Made by a program: the position numbers and the translations under genes. Below are positions 17,798 to 27,512 of a stretch of 64,000 nucleotides of DNA, in pieces. Under the pieces are notes generated by a model. It ran no database searches. It was not told where the DNA came from and saw only the letters and a program-made list of their open reading frames with translations. The number at the start of each line of letters is the position of its first letter. Within the stretch, counting starts at the first letter, position 1. This stretch comes from DASTFY01 sp963769115 (GTDB lineage: Bacteria > Actinomycetota > Acidimicrobiia > Acidimicrobiales > Ilumatobacteraceae), in contig CAVYKN010000005.1 in NCBI GenBank assembly GCA_963769115.1, positions 16,366 through 80,365 of the forward strand, read 5' to 3'.

Positions 17798-18950
17798 GTG
17801 ACGACCACACCGAGCCCGACGGCCGTCGCCACGGCCACCCCCGGGCTGGTGGTCCTTCCCGGGGGCGATCTCGACACCACGCTGGCCTACTTCGTGGACC
17901 AGCTCGGCTTCCGCCTCCTCTCGATCTCGCCCGCCGACGATCCGACGGTGGCGACCATCGAGGGCCACGGGCTCCGGGTCCAGCTGGACCGGGGGGTCGA
18001 CTGCGGGCCGGGCCTGCTCCGGCTGCCCGTGTCGCCCACCGATGCCGTCACTTCCAGGCGACGGCACGCTGGTGGCGCCGAACGGAACGCTCATCGAGCT
18101 CGTGGCCGACGACCCGCCGCTCGAGATCCCCCCGCTCCAGCCGTCCCTCGTGATCACGACCGCGGACGGATCGGGGCGTTGGGTCACCGGTCGCGCCGGG
18201 ATGCAGTACCGCGACCTGCTGCCGGACCGGCTCGGCGGGCGCTTCATCGCCTCCCACATCGCTATCCCGGACGGCGGGCCGGTGCCCGACTACGTCCACC
18301 ACCACCGCATCCGCTTCCAGCTCATCTTCTGCCACCGCGGCTGGGTCCGCGTCGTGTACGAGGACCAGGGCCCGCCGTTCGTGCTGCAGGCCGGTGACTG
18401 CGTCCTGCAACCGCCTGGGATCCGCCACCGCGTGCTCGAGGCCTCACCCGGCCTCCAGGTCGTCGAGCTGAGCTGCCCGGCCGAGCACGTCACGCTGCTC
18501 GACCACGAGCTGACACTTCCCACGGCTCAGGCGCAGCCCGACCGGGACTTCGGCGGACAGCGCTTCGTGCGTCACCAGGCCGCGTCGGCGACATGGCAGC
18601 CGAGCTGGCTCCCCGGGTTCGACGCGCGCGATACCGGGATAGCGCAGGCCACCGACGGCCTGGCCGGTGTGAGGGTCCTCCGGCCTGATCCGTCCGCCCA
18701 CCAGGCCTCCGTCCCTGTAGCCCACGAGGGCGAACTCCTCTTCCTGTTCGTGCTGCAGGGCGAGGTCGAGCTCCGGCTGTCCAGCTCGCCCGACGAGCCG
18801 ACCGTCCACGCGCTGCACGAGGGCGACGCCGTCGCCATCCCGGCCGGGCTCCCCTTCGAGCTGGTCGGGCCGACCGGCGATCTCGAGCTGCTGGAGGTCG
18901 CGCTGCCCGCCGAGCCGGTGCCCGTCCGACCGCATGACGACCGCCGCTGA
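17798..18950 (+). CDS. VOC-cupin-cupin fusion protein (frame broken once)
   Basis: The inferred product has about 383 residues. The first 95 or so look like a vicinal-oxygen-chelate/glyoxalase unit (DLDTTLAYFVDQLGFRLLSI). Two cupin barrels follow: one with VPDYVHHHRIRFQLIFC and QAGDCVLQPPGIRH, the other with HEGELLFLFVLQGEVEL and HEGDAVAIPAGLPFEL. The frame moves by +1 near 18045-18055, between SPTDAV and PGDGTLVAP, inside the VOC unit. Histidine clusters in the first cupin suggest a metal site, so dioxygenase or isomerase activity is possible. It is probably controlled by the divergent WYL protein. Confidence 0.68.
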
Positions 18951-18973
18951 CCGGTAGGTTCGGCTCCACCGTC

Positions 18974-20078
18974 ATGCTCGCCGCCAGCTCTTCCTCGAGC
19001 ACCAACTTCGCCAGCTTCGACGTCCCCCTCTGGGCCTGGGGCGCGTTGGTGGCAGCGATCGCGATCCTGCTCGTCGCGGACCTGCTGATCGTGCACCGCA
19101 CGCCGCACGACATCAGCTTCAAGGAAGCCGCCATCGAATCGGCCGTGTGGATCACCATCGGCCTGTGCTTCACGTTCGTCATCCTCGGCTGGCAGGGAGG
19201 GCAGGCCGCCGGGCGAGTACCTCTCGGGCTACCTCATCGAGAAGTCGTTGTCGGTCGACAACGTCTTCGTGTGGGCGGTGATCTTCAGCTACTTCGCCGT
19301 GCCCCAGAAGTACCAGTTCCGGGTGCTGTTCTGGGGCATCTTCGGCGCCCTGGTGCTGCGGGCCATCTTCATCTTCGCCGGCGTCGCCCTGATCGAGACG
19401 TTCGACTGGATCCTCTACGTCTTCGGCGCCTTCCTGCTCATCACCGCCTTCCGGGTCGCCCGGCACAAGGGCGCCGAGGTCCACCCGGAGAACAACTTCG
19501 TCCTCAAGCTGGTGCGCCGCGTCGTGCCGTCGACGCCCGAGTACGACGGCCAGAAGATGTTCACCCGCCGCACCGGCAAGCTGCTGGCCACGCCGCTCTT
19601 CGCCGTGCTCATCCTCGTGGAGACCACGGACGTGGTGTTCGCGGTGGACTCGATCCCGGCCATCCTGGCCGTGTCCCGCGAGCCGTTCATCGTCTTCGCG
19701 TCGAACGCCTTCGCCATCCTCGGCTTGCGGGCGCTGTACTTCCTGCTGGCCGGCATGGCCGACCGGTTCCGCTACCTCAACATCGGTCTCGGCGTCATCC
19801 TGGCCTTCGTCGGCATCAAGATGATCATGGTCGAGGTGTACCACATGCCCACGTACGTGAGCCTGGGGGTCATCGCGCTGGTGCTGACGATCACGATCGT
19901 CGCGTCGCTGCGGGCCGAGAAGCGCGATGCCCTCCGGGCGGAGGACGGCGGCACCGACGCCTCGCCTCCCTCGTCGAGCGGCCAGCCGGTCCCCCCGGCT
20001 GACGGCCAGGCCGACACCGACGCCGAGGCCGACGCCGACCCCGCGGCGAGCAGCCAGCCGGCCGATGTCGACCCCTGA
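18974..20078 (+). CDS. TerC/Alx-family integral membrane protein (frame broken once)
   Basis: The inferred product has about 367 residues with roughly nine hydrophobic segments. Family motifs are EKSLSVDNVFVWAVIF and VETTDVVFAVDSIPAILA, each with the conserved acidic residues inside the membrane. The frame changes at about 19207-19212, where GCCGCCGGGCGAG has one G more than needed to read AAGEYLSGYL. TerC/Alx proteins handle manganese or related metal stress. The hydrophilic tail after residue 315 is Asp/Ala/Pro-rich. The stop overlaps the next gene by 14 bases. Confidence 0.83.
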
Positions 20079-20919
20079 GGCCAGCGTCGAGCGCGGGGAG
20101 GCGGCGCTCACCCGGCGGGTCGTCGCCCGCAACGATGCCGAGAAGTCCGAGAACCGGATCCACGACGACCGGGTCGCCGCCGAGTACGGCTTCCGCGGCG
20201 GGCTCGTCCCCGGTGTCACCGTCTACACCTACCTGAGCACGCTGCCCGCGGTGCGCTGGGGCCGCGACTGGCTGGAGCGGGGGACGATGAGTGCCCGCTT
20301 CTTCCAGCCCGTCTACGACGGCGAGGAGATCGAGCTGCGCCTGCTGGCGTTGCCGGACGGCACGAGCGAGCTCGAGGCGGTCGGACCCGACGGCGACGTC
20401 CGGGCGAGGGGGACGGCAACTCTGCCCGCCCTCGGCACCGCCCCGCCGCCGCCCTCGGTGCCGGCCGCCATCGCCCTGCCCGACCCTGGAGATCGGCCGC
20501 CGGCCGAACCGGCGGTGCTGGAGACGATCGCCCTCGGGACCTACGACCGGACGTGGACGGCCGAAGGGCAGGAGGAGCTGCTGGCGGCCATAGGGGAGCC
20601 GGCGAACAGCTGGCCCTTCCCGCAGCTCGCCCATCCCGGCTGGCTGATCCGGGGCGCCAACTACGTCCTGTCCCGCAGCGTGCGGTTGGGCCCGTGGATC
20701 CACGTGTCCAGCGACACCACCCATCACGGGACCGTCACCGAGGGCCAGCTGGTCTCGACCCGCGGGACCGTGACCAGGGTCTTCGAGCGCAAGGGCCACG
20801 ACTTCGTGGAGCTCGACGTGGTCGTTGCCGCCGACGGTGCGCCGGTCTGGTCCGTGCGGCACGTCGCCATCTACCGGCCCCGGCCCGTATCGTCGGGCAC
20901 CGATGCCGGCCACGCCTGA
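20065..20919 (+). CDS. MaoC/FAS1-like dehydratase-domain (hotdog) protein
   Basis: The protein has 284 residues. The N-terminal half has the hotdog hydratase pattern NDAEKSENRIHDDRVAAEYGF, then GLVPGVTVYTYLS, as in FAS1-like dehydratases acting on acyl-thioesters. The second half contains another hotdog-like stretch (WIHVSSDTTHHG, DFVELDVVVAADG). The ATG lies inside the TerC gene in another frame, and the 3' end overlaps the following PPOX gene by 17 bases. The substrate is unknown. Confidence 0.65.
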   Translation: MSTPEASVERGEAALTRRVVARNDAEKSENRIHDDRVAAEYGFRGGLVPGVTVYTYLSTLPAVRWGRDWLERGTMSARFFQPVYDGEEIELRLLALPDGTSELEAVGPDGDVRARGTATLPALGTAPPPPSVPAAIALPDPGDRPPAEPAVLETIALGTYDRTWTAEGQEELLAAIGEPANSWPFPQLAHPGWLIRGANYVLSRSVRLGPWIHVSSDTTHHGTVTEGQLVSTRGTVTRVFERKGHDFVELDVVVAADGAPVWSVRHVAIYRPRPVSSGTDAGHA

Positions 20920-21395
20920 GACCGCCTCGTGGGGGACGTTCGCCGCGGACGCCCCTGAGCTCGCGGCGGCCGTCGAGGCCCGCCTGACCGCCACGAAGCA
21001 CCACGTGCTGGCCTCGGTGCGCCGCGACGGCTCGCCCCGGGTCAGCGGGACCGAGGTCGTGCTGCGGCCGCCCGATCTGATGCTGGGCAGCATGCCCGCG
21101 GCCGTGAAGGCGAAGGACCTCCAGCGCGATCCCCGGTTCGCGCTCCACGCCAACCCCGGGGACGGGTCGATGGACGGAGGGCGACGCGAAGCTGTCAGGC
21201 CTCGCCGTCGAGGTCACCGATCCGGACGAGATCGCCACGCTCATGGACGGCGTCGAGGCCCCGCCGGGGCCCATGCACCTGTTCCGTCTGCAACTGACGG
21301 AGGTGGTGCTGACCTCGTTGCATCCCGACGGCGACCGTTTGGTCATCGAGCTGTGGCGACCGGGCCAGGGGGTCGAGCGGACCGAGCGGGCCTGA
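20903..21395 (+). CDS. PPOX-class flavin/F420-binding protein (frame broken once)
   Basis: The inferred product has about 163 residues with a split-barrel fold: HHVLASVRRDGSPRVSGTEV, then LMLGSMPAAVKAKDLQRDPRFALH. In the second frame comes HLFRLQLTEVVLTSLHPDGDRLVIELW. The frame changes near 21178-21182, where GGAGGGCGACGCG has one G too many to read DGGDAKLSGL. The family binds FMN, F420 or haem-related cofactors and reduces small molecules. TATCGT at 20888-20893 lies 9 bases before the ATG, inside the upstream gene. Confidence 0.68.
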
Positions 21396-21404
21396 CCGCA
21401 CGGC

Positions 21405-22635
21405 ATGCCCGACGACGCCACCACGGGTGATCCACCCGAGCCGCCCGGCAGAGGACGACGCGCCCGAGCCCCGATCCGGACACGTGGGCGGGCTCCGGCG
21501 CGTGGCCGTCTTCGTCGGCTGCGGGGTGGCGACGCTGGTGGCCGCGCTCGTGCTGTTGCTGCGGCCCGGGGCCGGCGACGACTCGCCGGCGGACGGCCAG
21601 CGGGCCTCGACGCCTGGGCGCCGTACTGGGCCCTCGAGAGACTCATTGCCGGAGGTCGCGGCAGCGTTCCGACGAGCTGCGGGAGCTCTCGCCGTTCTGG
21701 TACGCGGCGGAGGGCGTGGACAGCATCGTCGTCGACGGCAACGCGCCGACCGCCGAGGTCGAGGCCTTCCTGGCGGCGGCGCGGGATGCCGGGGCCAGCA
21801 TCGTGCCGTCCGTCGTCGACGCGCTCGAGCCGGGTGAGATGGCGACGCTTCTGGCCGATCCGGCGCAGCGGGCGCGGCACGTCGAGGCGCTGGCCGATTT
21901 CGCGGCCAGCGGCGACTTCGCAGGGCTGGACATCGACTACGAGCAGTTCGCCTTCGCCGACGACCGCTCGACCTGGATCACCACCCGTCCGAGCTGGGTG
22001 GCGTTCATCGAGGAGCTGGCCGAACGGCTCCACGCCGACGGTCGCACGCTCACCGTCAGCATCCCGCCCGTGTACGACACCGGCCGGACGGCCGACAGCG
22101 GCTACTGGGTCTACGACTACGCGGCCATCGCCCCGCTGGTCGACCGCATCCGGGTGATGGCCTACGACTACTCGACGGCATCCGCCGGGCCCATCGCCCC
22201 GCTCGACTGGGTGCAGCAGGCCATCGACGGGACGGTGGCGGCCAGTGGCGATGCCGGCAAGCTCGTCCTCGGCATCCCGGCGTACGGCTACAACTGGGTC
22301 GTGGCCACGACCGGCACGTGCCCGGACCGGCGAGGACACTGGGCGCACCGGCGTCACCGCCCGCTCGGCGCCCGAGCTCGGCCCGCCGGCGCCGGGCCGA
22401 GCCCGTGTACGACGAGACGACCGGGGAGTGGGCCTTCACCTACCAGCTGGAGCTGTCGGACGGCGCCACCGCCTGCACCCAGACCCGCCAGGTCCGCTAC
22501 GTCGACGGCGAAGGGGCGCTGGCCCGGGCCGCGCTGGCCGAGGCGGCCGGCTTCGGCGGCAGTTCGCTCTGGGCCCTCGGCTACGAGGACGAAGCGTTCT
22601 GGACCGGCCTGACCGACCCCGCTCCGGAACGCTGA
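21405..22635 (+). CDS. Membrane-anchored GH18-family glycosidase (several frame breaks)
   Basis: Pieces of one glycosidase lie in succession across three frames. They are an N-terminal membrane anchor (RRVAVFVGCGVATLVAALVL), AWAPYWAL, DELRELSPFWYAAEGVDSIV, the catalytic GLDIDYEQF with its Asp/Glu pair, VMAYDYS, and a C-terminal TTGEWAFTYQLELSDG...SSLWALGYEDEAFW. Frame changes fall near 21600, 21645, 21665, 22320 and 22375. GH18 enzymes cleave beta-1,4-GlcNAc polymers or spore-cortex-like glycans. Either this is a true pseudogene or the local sequence quality is poor. All conserved segments are present in the right order, which favours the latter. Confidence 0.6.
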
Positions 22636-22640
22636 CCCGC

Positions 22641-24600
22641 GTGGCGTACGAGCACCTGTTCCAGCCCATCGACGTGGGGCCGATCACCGTGCCGAACCGC
22701 ATCGTTCGGTCGGCCCACGGCACGATGCTGACCGGCGAGGAGCTCATCGCCTACCACGAGGCGCGGGCCGCGGGCGGGGTCGGTCTGAGCACGCTGGAGG
22801 CGACCGGCGTGCACGCCAACGCGCCGAGCGTCACCCCGCTCCACTCCGACGACGTCATCCCGCTGTACCGCGAGCTCATGGCCCGCATCCGGCCGTACGG
22901 CATGAAGATGCTCCAGCAGATCTACCACCCGGGCTCGGCGACCCGGCCGAAGAAGGCCGCCACCCAGGTGTCGTCGAGCCCCATCCCCAACCCGATGGTG
23001 GGCGGTATCCCGATGGAGATGACGCGCCCGATGATCGCCGAGATGGTCGACGCGTTCGCCGCCGCGGCACGTCGGTGCCGCGAGGGCGGGCTCGACGGGA
23101 TCGACCTGCACGCCTCCAGCGGGTACCTGATCGAGCAGTTCCTCTCCCCCGCCAACAACACCCGCACCGATGAGTACGGCGGACCGCTCGAGAACCGGAT
23201 GCGGTTCCTGGTGCAGATCCTCGCGGCCATCCGGGCCGAGGTGGGCTACGACTTCTGCGTCGGCATCCGCCTGCCCAACGAGGAGTACATCCCCGGCGGG
23301 CTGACGCCGCACGACGTGGCGGAGATCGCCCGCATCGTCGAGCCCGAGGTCGACTACGTCTCGCTGCACATGGGCTCGTACTGGCGCTTCCACAAGCTGC
23401 TTCCCCCATGGACGAGCCGCTCGGCAGCGAGATGCCGGCCAACGAGATCATCACCCGGGTCATCACGAAGCCGACCATGGTCGTGGGCCGGATCATGACG
23501 CTCGACCACGCCGAGCACATCGTCGCCAGCGGCGCGGCCGACCTGGTGTCGATGGTGCGGGCTCTCATCGCCGATCCCGCGCTGGTCGCGAAGGCGCGGA
23601 GGGGCGAGGAGCACCTGATCCGACCGTGCATCGGCTCCAACTTCGGCTGCGTCGGGCAGCTCATGAGCACCGGCCGGCTGTCGTGCGTGGTCAACGTGGC
23701 GGCCGCGCAGGAGTCGACCGTGAGCTACGAACCACCGGCGCCGGCCCCGGAGCGCCGGCGCGTGCTGGTCGTCGGCGGCGGTCCCGCCGGGACTGGAGGC
23801 CGCTCGCACCGCCGCCCTGCGCGGGCACGAGGTCCACCTCCACGAGGCGACCAGGCAGCTCGGCGGCCAGGTGGCGATCGCCGCCAGCGCACCGCACCGG
23901 TCCGACATCGGCGCCATCACCGACTTCCTGACCCGCGAGATCGAGCGCCTGGGCGTGACCATCCGGCTCCGGTCGATGGTCGATCCCGACGTGGTGGCCG
24001 AGCTCGCCCCCGACGAGGTCGTCGTGGCCACCGGCAGCTCGCCACGGCGGGACGGCTTCCAGCTCTCCACGCCGGTGACCGCCGTGCCGGGCCACGACCT
24101 GCCCCACGTGTTCACGTCGTGGGACGTCTTCGGCTTCGGCGGCCGCGCCACGCTCGAGAGCCCGGCCGTCGTGTTCGACGACACCGGCACCTTCGAGGCC
24201 GTCTCCGTGGCCGACGCGCTGCTCGCCGCCGGGCTGAAGGTCACCATGATCGGGCGCAACCAGGCCATCGGCGAGCGGCTGCCCTACCCGCCGGCCACGG
24301 TGGAGGCGGCCCGGGAGCGGCTGATGTCGGGCGACTTCGACTTCATCGGAGGGCACTACCTCCAGGGCATCACTCCCGAAGAGGTCGTCATCGGGGTGCC
24401 GTTCACGGAGCGGGTGCGCGCCCTACCCGCCCGCACCGTCGTCCTCGTGACCTACAACCACCCGAACCGGGAGCTGGCCGAGTACCTCGACGAGCTCGAC
24501 GGGCCCACCGTGGCGCGTCCATCTCGTCGGCGACGTCACCGGGACGAACGGCATCCTCCCCGCCATCCACCAGGCCGCCGCCACCGCCCGCGCCATCTGA
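22641..24600 (+). CDS. Old-yellow-enzyme/2,4-dienoyl-CoA reductase-like flavoprotein (three frame breaks)
   Basis: The inferred product has about 652 residues. An N-terminal FMN TIM barrel (FQPIDVGPITVPNRIV, DGIDLHASSGYLIEQFLSP) leads to an FeS-type segment and a C-terminal FAD/NADPH domain (VLVVGGGPAG, then HLVGDVTGTNGILPAIHQA). Frame changes lie at about 23403-23408 (a C run one base short), 23790-23800, and 24505-24515. The cluster motif reads RPCIGSNFGC...C, with Ser where the family usually has the second Cys. The start is GTG, 5 bases after the GH18 stop. Enoyl-type reduction is expected; the substrate is unknown. Confidence 0.75.
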
Positions 24601-24628
24601 CGCGCCTGGCCGCGTACGCTCGGCGGCC

Positions 24629-25609
24629 GTGCGCGCCCTGCTCTGCCACCAGTTCGGTCCCCCGGAGTCCCTGGCCGTCGAAGACGTCGACGCCCCCGAG
24701 CCCGGTCCGGGCCAGGTGGTGGTGGACGTGCGGGCCTGCTCGGCCACCTTCCCCGACGTGCTCATGATCCAGGGCCTCTACCAGGTCAAGCCGTCCTTCC
24801 CGTTCTCGCCCGGCGGCGAGGTCGCCGGCGTGGTGTCCGCGGTCGGCGACGGCGTGAGCACCGTCGCGGTCGGCGATCGCGTCATCGCGCCGCTCGGCTA
24901 CGGCGGCATGGCCGAGCAGGTGCGGGCTCCGGCGGCCGGCGTCGTCCCCCTCCCCGACGGCGTCGGCTTCGATGCCGCGGCCGGGTTCCTGTACGCCTAC
25001 GGCACCTCGTTCCACGCCCTGCGCGACCGGGCTGCGCTCCAACCGGGCGAGACCCTCCTCGTCCTCGGCGCCGCCGGCGGCGTGGGCCTGGCCGCGGTCG
25101 AGCTCGGCGTGACCATGGGCGCCACGGTCATCGCCGCCGCGTCCAGCGAAGCCAAGCTCGCCGTGTGCCGCGAGCGGGGCGCCGCCATGACCATCGACTA
25201 CGAGCGCGAGGACCTCAAGGCGGCCGTGCGCGAGCTCACCGACGGCCGCGGCGCCGACGTGGTCTACGACCCGGTCGGTGGTCGCTTCAGCGAGCCTGCG
25301 CTCCGATCGACGGCGTGGGGCGGCCGCTTCCTGGTCATCGGCTTCGCCTCCGGTGAGATCCCGAAGCTGCCCCTCAACCTGCCGCTGCTGAAGGGCTGCG
25401 CGGTCGTGGGGGTGTTCTGGGGCGCCTTCGTGCAGCACGAACCGGAGCGGGCCGCCGCCAACGCGCAGGAGCTGGTCACCATGCTCGGCGACGGCCGGCT
25501 GCAGCCCCACGTGTCGACCACGTTCCCGCTGGCCGAGGGTGGCCAGGCCATCCGCCACCTCGCCGACCGGAAGGCCGAAGGCCGGGTCGTCGTCACCATC
25601 GACGCGTGA
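24629..25609 (+). CDS. NADPH:quinone oxidoreductase-like zinc-independent MDR protein
   Basis: The protein has 326 residues with an alcohol-dehydrogenase-like N-terminal barrel (SPGGEVAGVVSAVGDGV, YGGMAEQVRAPA). Its Rossmann domain carries LVLGAAGGVGLAAVELG and DVVYDPVGG, a quinone-reductase/enoyl-reductase pattern with no structural-zinc cysteines. TACGCT at 24615-24620 lies 8 bases before the GTG start, suggesting its own leaderless transcript although it follows the flavoprotein closely. The next gene starts 10 bases after its stop. Confidence 0.82.
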   Translation: MRALLCHQFGPPESLAVEDVDAPEPGPGQVVVDVRACSATFPDVLMIQGLYQVKPSFPFSPGGEVAGVVSAVGDGVSTVAVGDRVIAPLGYGGMAEQVRAPAAGVVPLPDGVGFDAAAGFLYAYGTSFHALRDRAALQPGETLLVLGAAGGVGLAAVELGVTMGATVIAAASSEAKLAVCRERGAAMTIDYEREDLKAAVRELTDGRGADVVYDPVGGRFSEPALRSTAWGGRFLVIGFASGEIPKLPLNLPLLKGCAVVGVFWGAFVQHEPERAAANAQELVTMLGDGRLQPHVSTTFPLAEGGQAIRHLADRKAEGRVVVTIDA

Positions 25610-25619
25610 TGGCCGCCTG

Positions 25620-25988
25620 ATGGACGAGCGCACCCTCCGGGCCCTGGCGGACGACCTCACCGTCGACATCACGACCACCGGCGCCCGCTCCGGGCAGCCC
25701 CGGCGCATCGAGATCTGGATGCTCCACATCGACGGCCGCTACTTCATCACCGGGACCCCGGGACCGCGGGACTGGCTGGCCAACCTCGCCGTCCACCCGG
25801 ACTTCACCGTCCACCTCAAGCAGCGCGTGCATGCCGACCTGCCCGCCCGGGCCACGCTCGTCACCGACGACGAGACCCGCCGAGCCGTGCTCGCCCACGC
25901 CGCGGCGACGTGGTACCGGGGCGAGGTGCCGCTCGATGACCTCGTCGACACGGCGCCGATGGTCGAGGTGACGTTCGCCGATGCGTGA
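25620..25988 (+). CDS. Deazaflavin-dependent nitroreductase-family protein (DUF385-like)
   Basis: The protein has 122 residues in a small split barrel with the family pattern TTTGARSGQPRRIEIWMLHI and TGTPGPRDWLANLAVHPDFT. Related proteins bind F420 and reduce quinones or nitro compounds. Its ATG lies immediately behind a short stretch after the quinone reductase gene, so the two are probably cotranscribed as redox partners. F420 binding is inferred from the family. Confidence 0.75.
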   Translation: MDERTLRALADDLTVDITTTGARSGQPRRIEIWMLHIDGRYFITGTPGPRDWLANLAVHPDFTVHLKQRVHADLPARATLVTDDETRRAVLAHAAATWYRGEVPLDDLVDTAPMVEVTFADA

Positions 25989-25997
25989 GCCGGGGCG

Positions 25998-27101
25998 CTA
26001 GCCGAGGAGCGAGCGGACCGCCGGGATGACGTGCGCGGCGATGCTGTCCTGCCCCTGCGGGGTGGGATGGAACGGCGCCTGGCTCTCGAAGCTGTCGGGA
26101 TCGGTGACCTTGTAGATCGACAATCCGTACGCCCAGGGGGCGTCCGTGCACCAGATGTGGGAGACGCCCTGGGGCTCGTAGGCGGTCGAGATGTCGGCGA
26201 ACTTCACGTCCGGGCCCAGCCCCTCGACCGTCTCGCGGATGGTGCCGTTCAGCTCGTCGACGAGGCCGGCCAGGTACTCGGTCTGCTCCGGGTAGAGCCA
26301 GCTCGTGTCGGGGCACTTGGCGCCGTCGGCCGGGAGCGGGTTGGCGTAGTTGGTGATGACCACCTTCGGCGCCGCCACCCCGTTCGCCTTGGCTCGGGCC
26401 GCGATCCACTCGACCAGCGTGGCGTAGTTGGCCCTCAACGTGGGCAGGAAGTCGAAGTAGTCCTTCTGGATGGTGGCCCCGGGGTTCGTGCTCGTGCAGG
26501 CCAGGTCGGCGAGATCGAAGGCGTACTCGTAGCCGTTCTCGATGCAGGCCTCGACGATGGACACGAACTGCAGGTCGTCCGCGCCCAGGGTCACGAGCAC
26601 CACGTCCGGCTCGGCCGCGTCGTACTCGGCGTTGAGATCGGACTGCGTCGCCCAGTTGCCGAACTGGGCCGGACGCAGCGGCGTGCCGTCGTCGGTCTCG
26701 GGCGCCGAGATGCCCGCCGCGAACGTCGCGCCCGTGCACGCGAACTGGGTGAACTCGGCGTCGAAGTAGGCGGCGACGATGTTGCCGTAGGCGTCGGGCG
26801 AGTCGTGGCACAGGGGGTAGGGCCCGGGCCACGTCACCGACAGGTTGCCGCCGGTCCACTCCTGGCTGTGGGCGTCGTACTCGTAGCCGTAGAGGGTGCC
26901 CTCGCCCGAGGCGATCGAGTCCCCGAGCTGCACGATCGACAGGCCGCCCGTGCCGGGCACGCTCGTCGAGGTGGCCGCCGTGTCCGGTGTGGTGTCGCCG
27001 GCGCGGCGGTGTCGACCACCTGCGGATCGCCGCAACTGGCGACACCCGCCACCGCCGCCGCGAGGACCAAGCCGGCCAGCGTCGCTCCGCCGCCTGGGCA
27101 C
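25998..27101 (-). CDS. Secreted SGNH/GDSL-family hydrolase (compensating frame breaks in signal region)
   Basis: The product has about 367 residues. SGNH blocks are visible: block I VQLGDSIASGEG with the catalytic Ser, LVTLGADDLQF, and the late HPTPQGQ with the catalytic His. In the N-terminal region, a signal peptide with a lipobox-like end (LAAAVAGVASCGD) reads only in a neighbouring frame between about 27000 and 27085, with two compensating frame changes. The GTG complementary to 27099-27101 is the nominal start. It is likely an exported esterase or lipase. It lies 3 bases downstream of the thioesterase-like gene. Confidence 0.75.
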   Translation of the reverse strand: MPRRRSDAGRLGPRGGGGGCRQLRRSAGGRHRRAGDTTPDTAATSTSVPGTGGLSIVQLGDSIASGEGTLYGYEYDAHSQEWTGGNLSVTWPGPYPLCHDSPDAYGNIVAAYFDAEFTQFACTGATFAAGISAPETDDGTPLRPAQFGNWATQSDLNAEYDAAEPDVVLVTLGADDLQFVSIVEACIENGYEYAFDLADLACTSTNPGATIQKDYFDFLPTLRANYATLVEWIAARAKANGVAAPKVVITNYANPLPADGAKCPDTSWLYPEQTEYLAGLVDELNGTIRETVEGLGPDVKFADISTAYEPQGVSHIWCTDAPWAYGLSIYKVTDPDSFESQAPFHPTPQGQDSIAAHVIPAVRSLLG

Positions 27102-27104
27102 GGC

Positions 27105-27467
27105 TCAGCCCATCCTGTCCAGGGACACCACGGCCCGCTCGTGCGTCCCGCGGCTGACGACGCCCTGCGGACCGGTCACCTCGACCTCGAACGTGAGGCG
27201 GCGACGGTTCACCGCCGTCAGCCGGCCCACGATCTCGAACTCCTCACCGTCGAGCACGGCTGCCTCGTGGCTGACGCACACATGGGTGCCGACCGTCGTC
27301 TCCCCGCCGTCGAGGTGCTCCTGCGCCGCCTGCAGGCAGGTCATCTCGATGAGCTGGATCATCCTCGGGGTCGACAGGACGACCCGAGGCAGATGCGGCG
27401 GTGACATGTCAGCCGTCACGGTGTGGCGCGTGCGACCCTCGACCCCGACCGTCAGGCTGTCCTTCAT
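27105..27467 (-). CDS. Hotdog-fold thioesterase, fluoroacetyl-CoA-thioesterase-like
   Basis: The protein has 120 residues. The segments VVLSTPRMIQLIEMTCLQAAQ, TVGTHVCVSHEAAVLDGEEF and VNRRRLTFEVEVTGPQG match the small FlK-like thioesterase family, in which a Thr/Ser, a Glu and a His form the active site (Thr33, Glu41 and His66 or so are candidates). A fluorinated substrate is not implied; the family is used broadly for acyl-CoA clearance. It is probably cotranscribed with the downstream esterase gene. Confidence 0.72.
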   Translation of the reverse strand: MKDSLTVGVEGRTRHTVTADMSPPHLPRVVLSTPRMIQLIEMTCLQAAQEHLDGGETTVGTHVCVSHEAAVLDGEEFEIVGRLTAVNRRRLTFEVEVTGPQGVVSRGTHERAVVSLDRMG

Positions 27468-27512
27468 CGCGCCAGTCTCGCCTGCCTGGGCCGCCCGCGC
27501 CGCGGAGAGACC

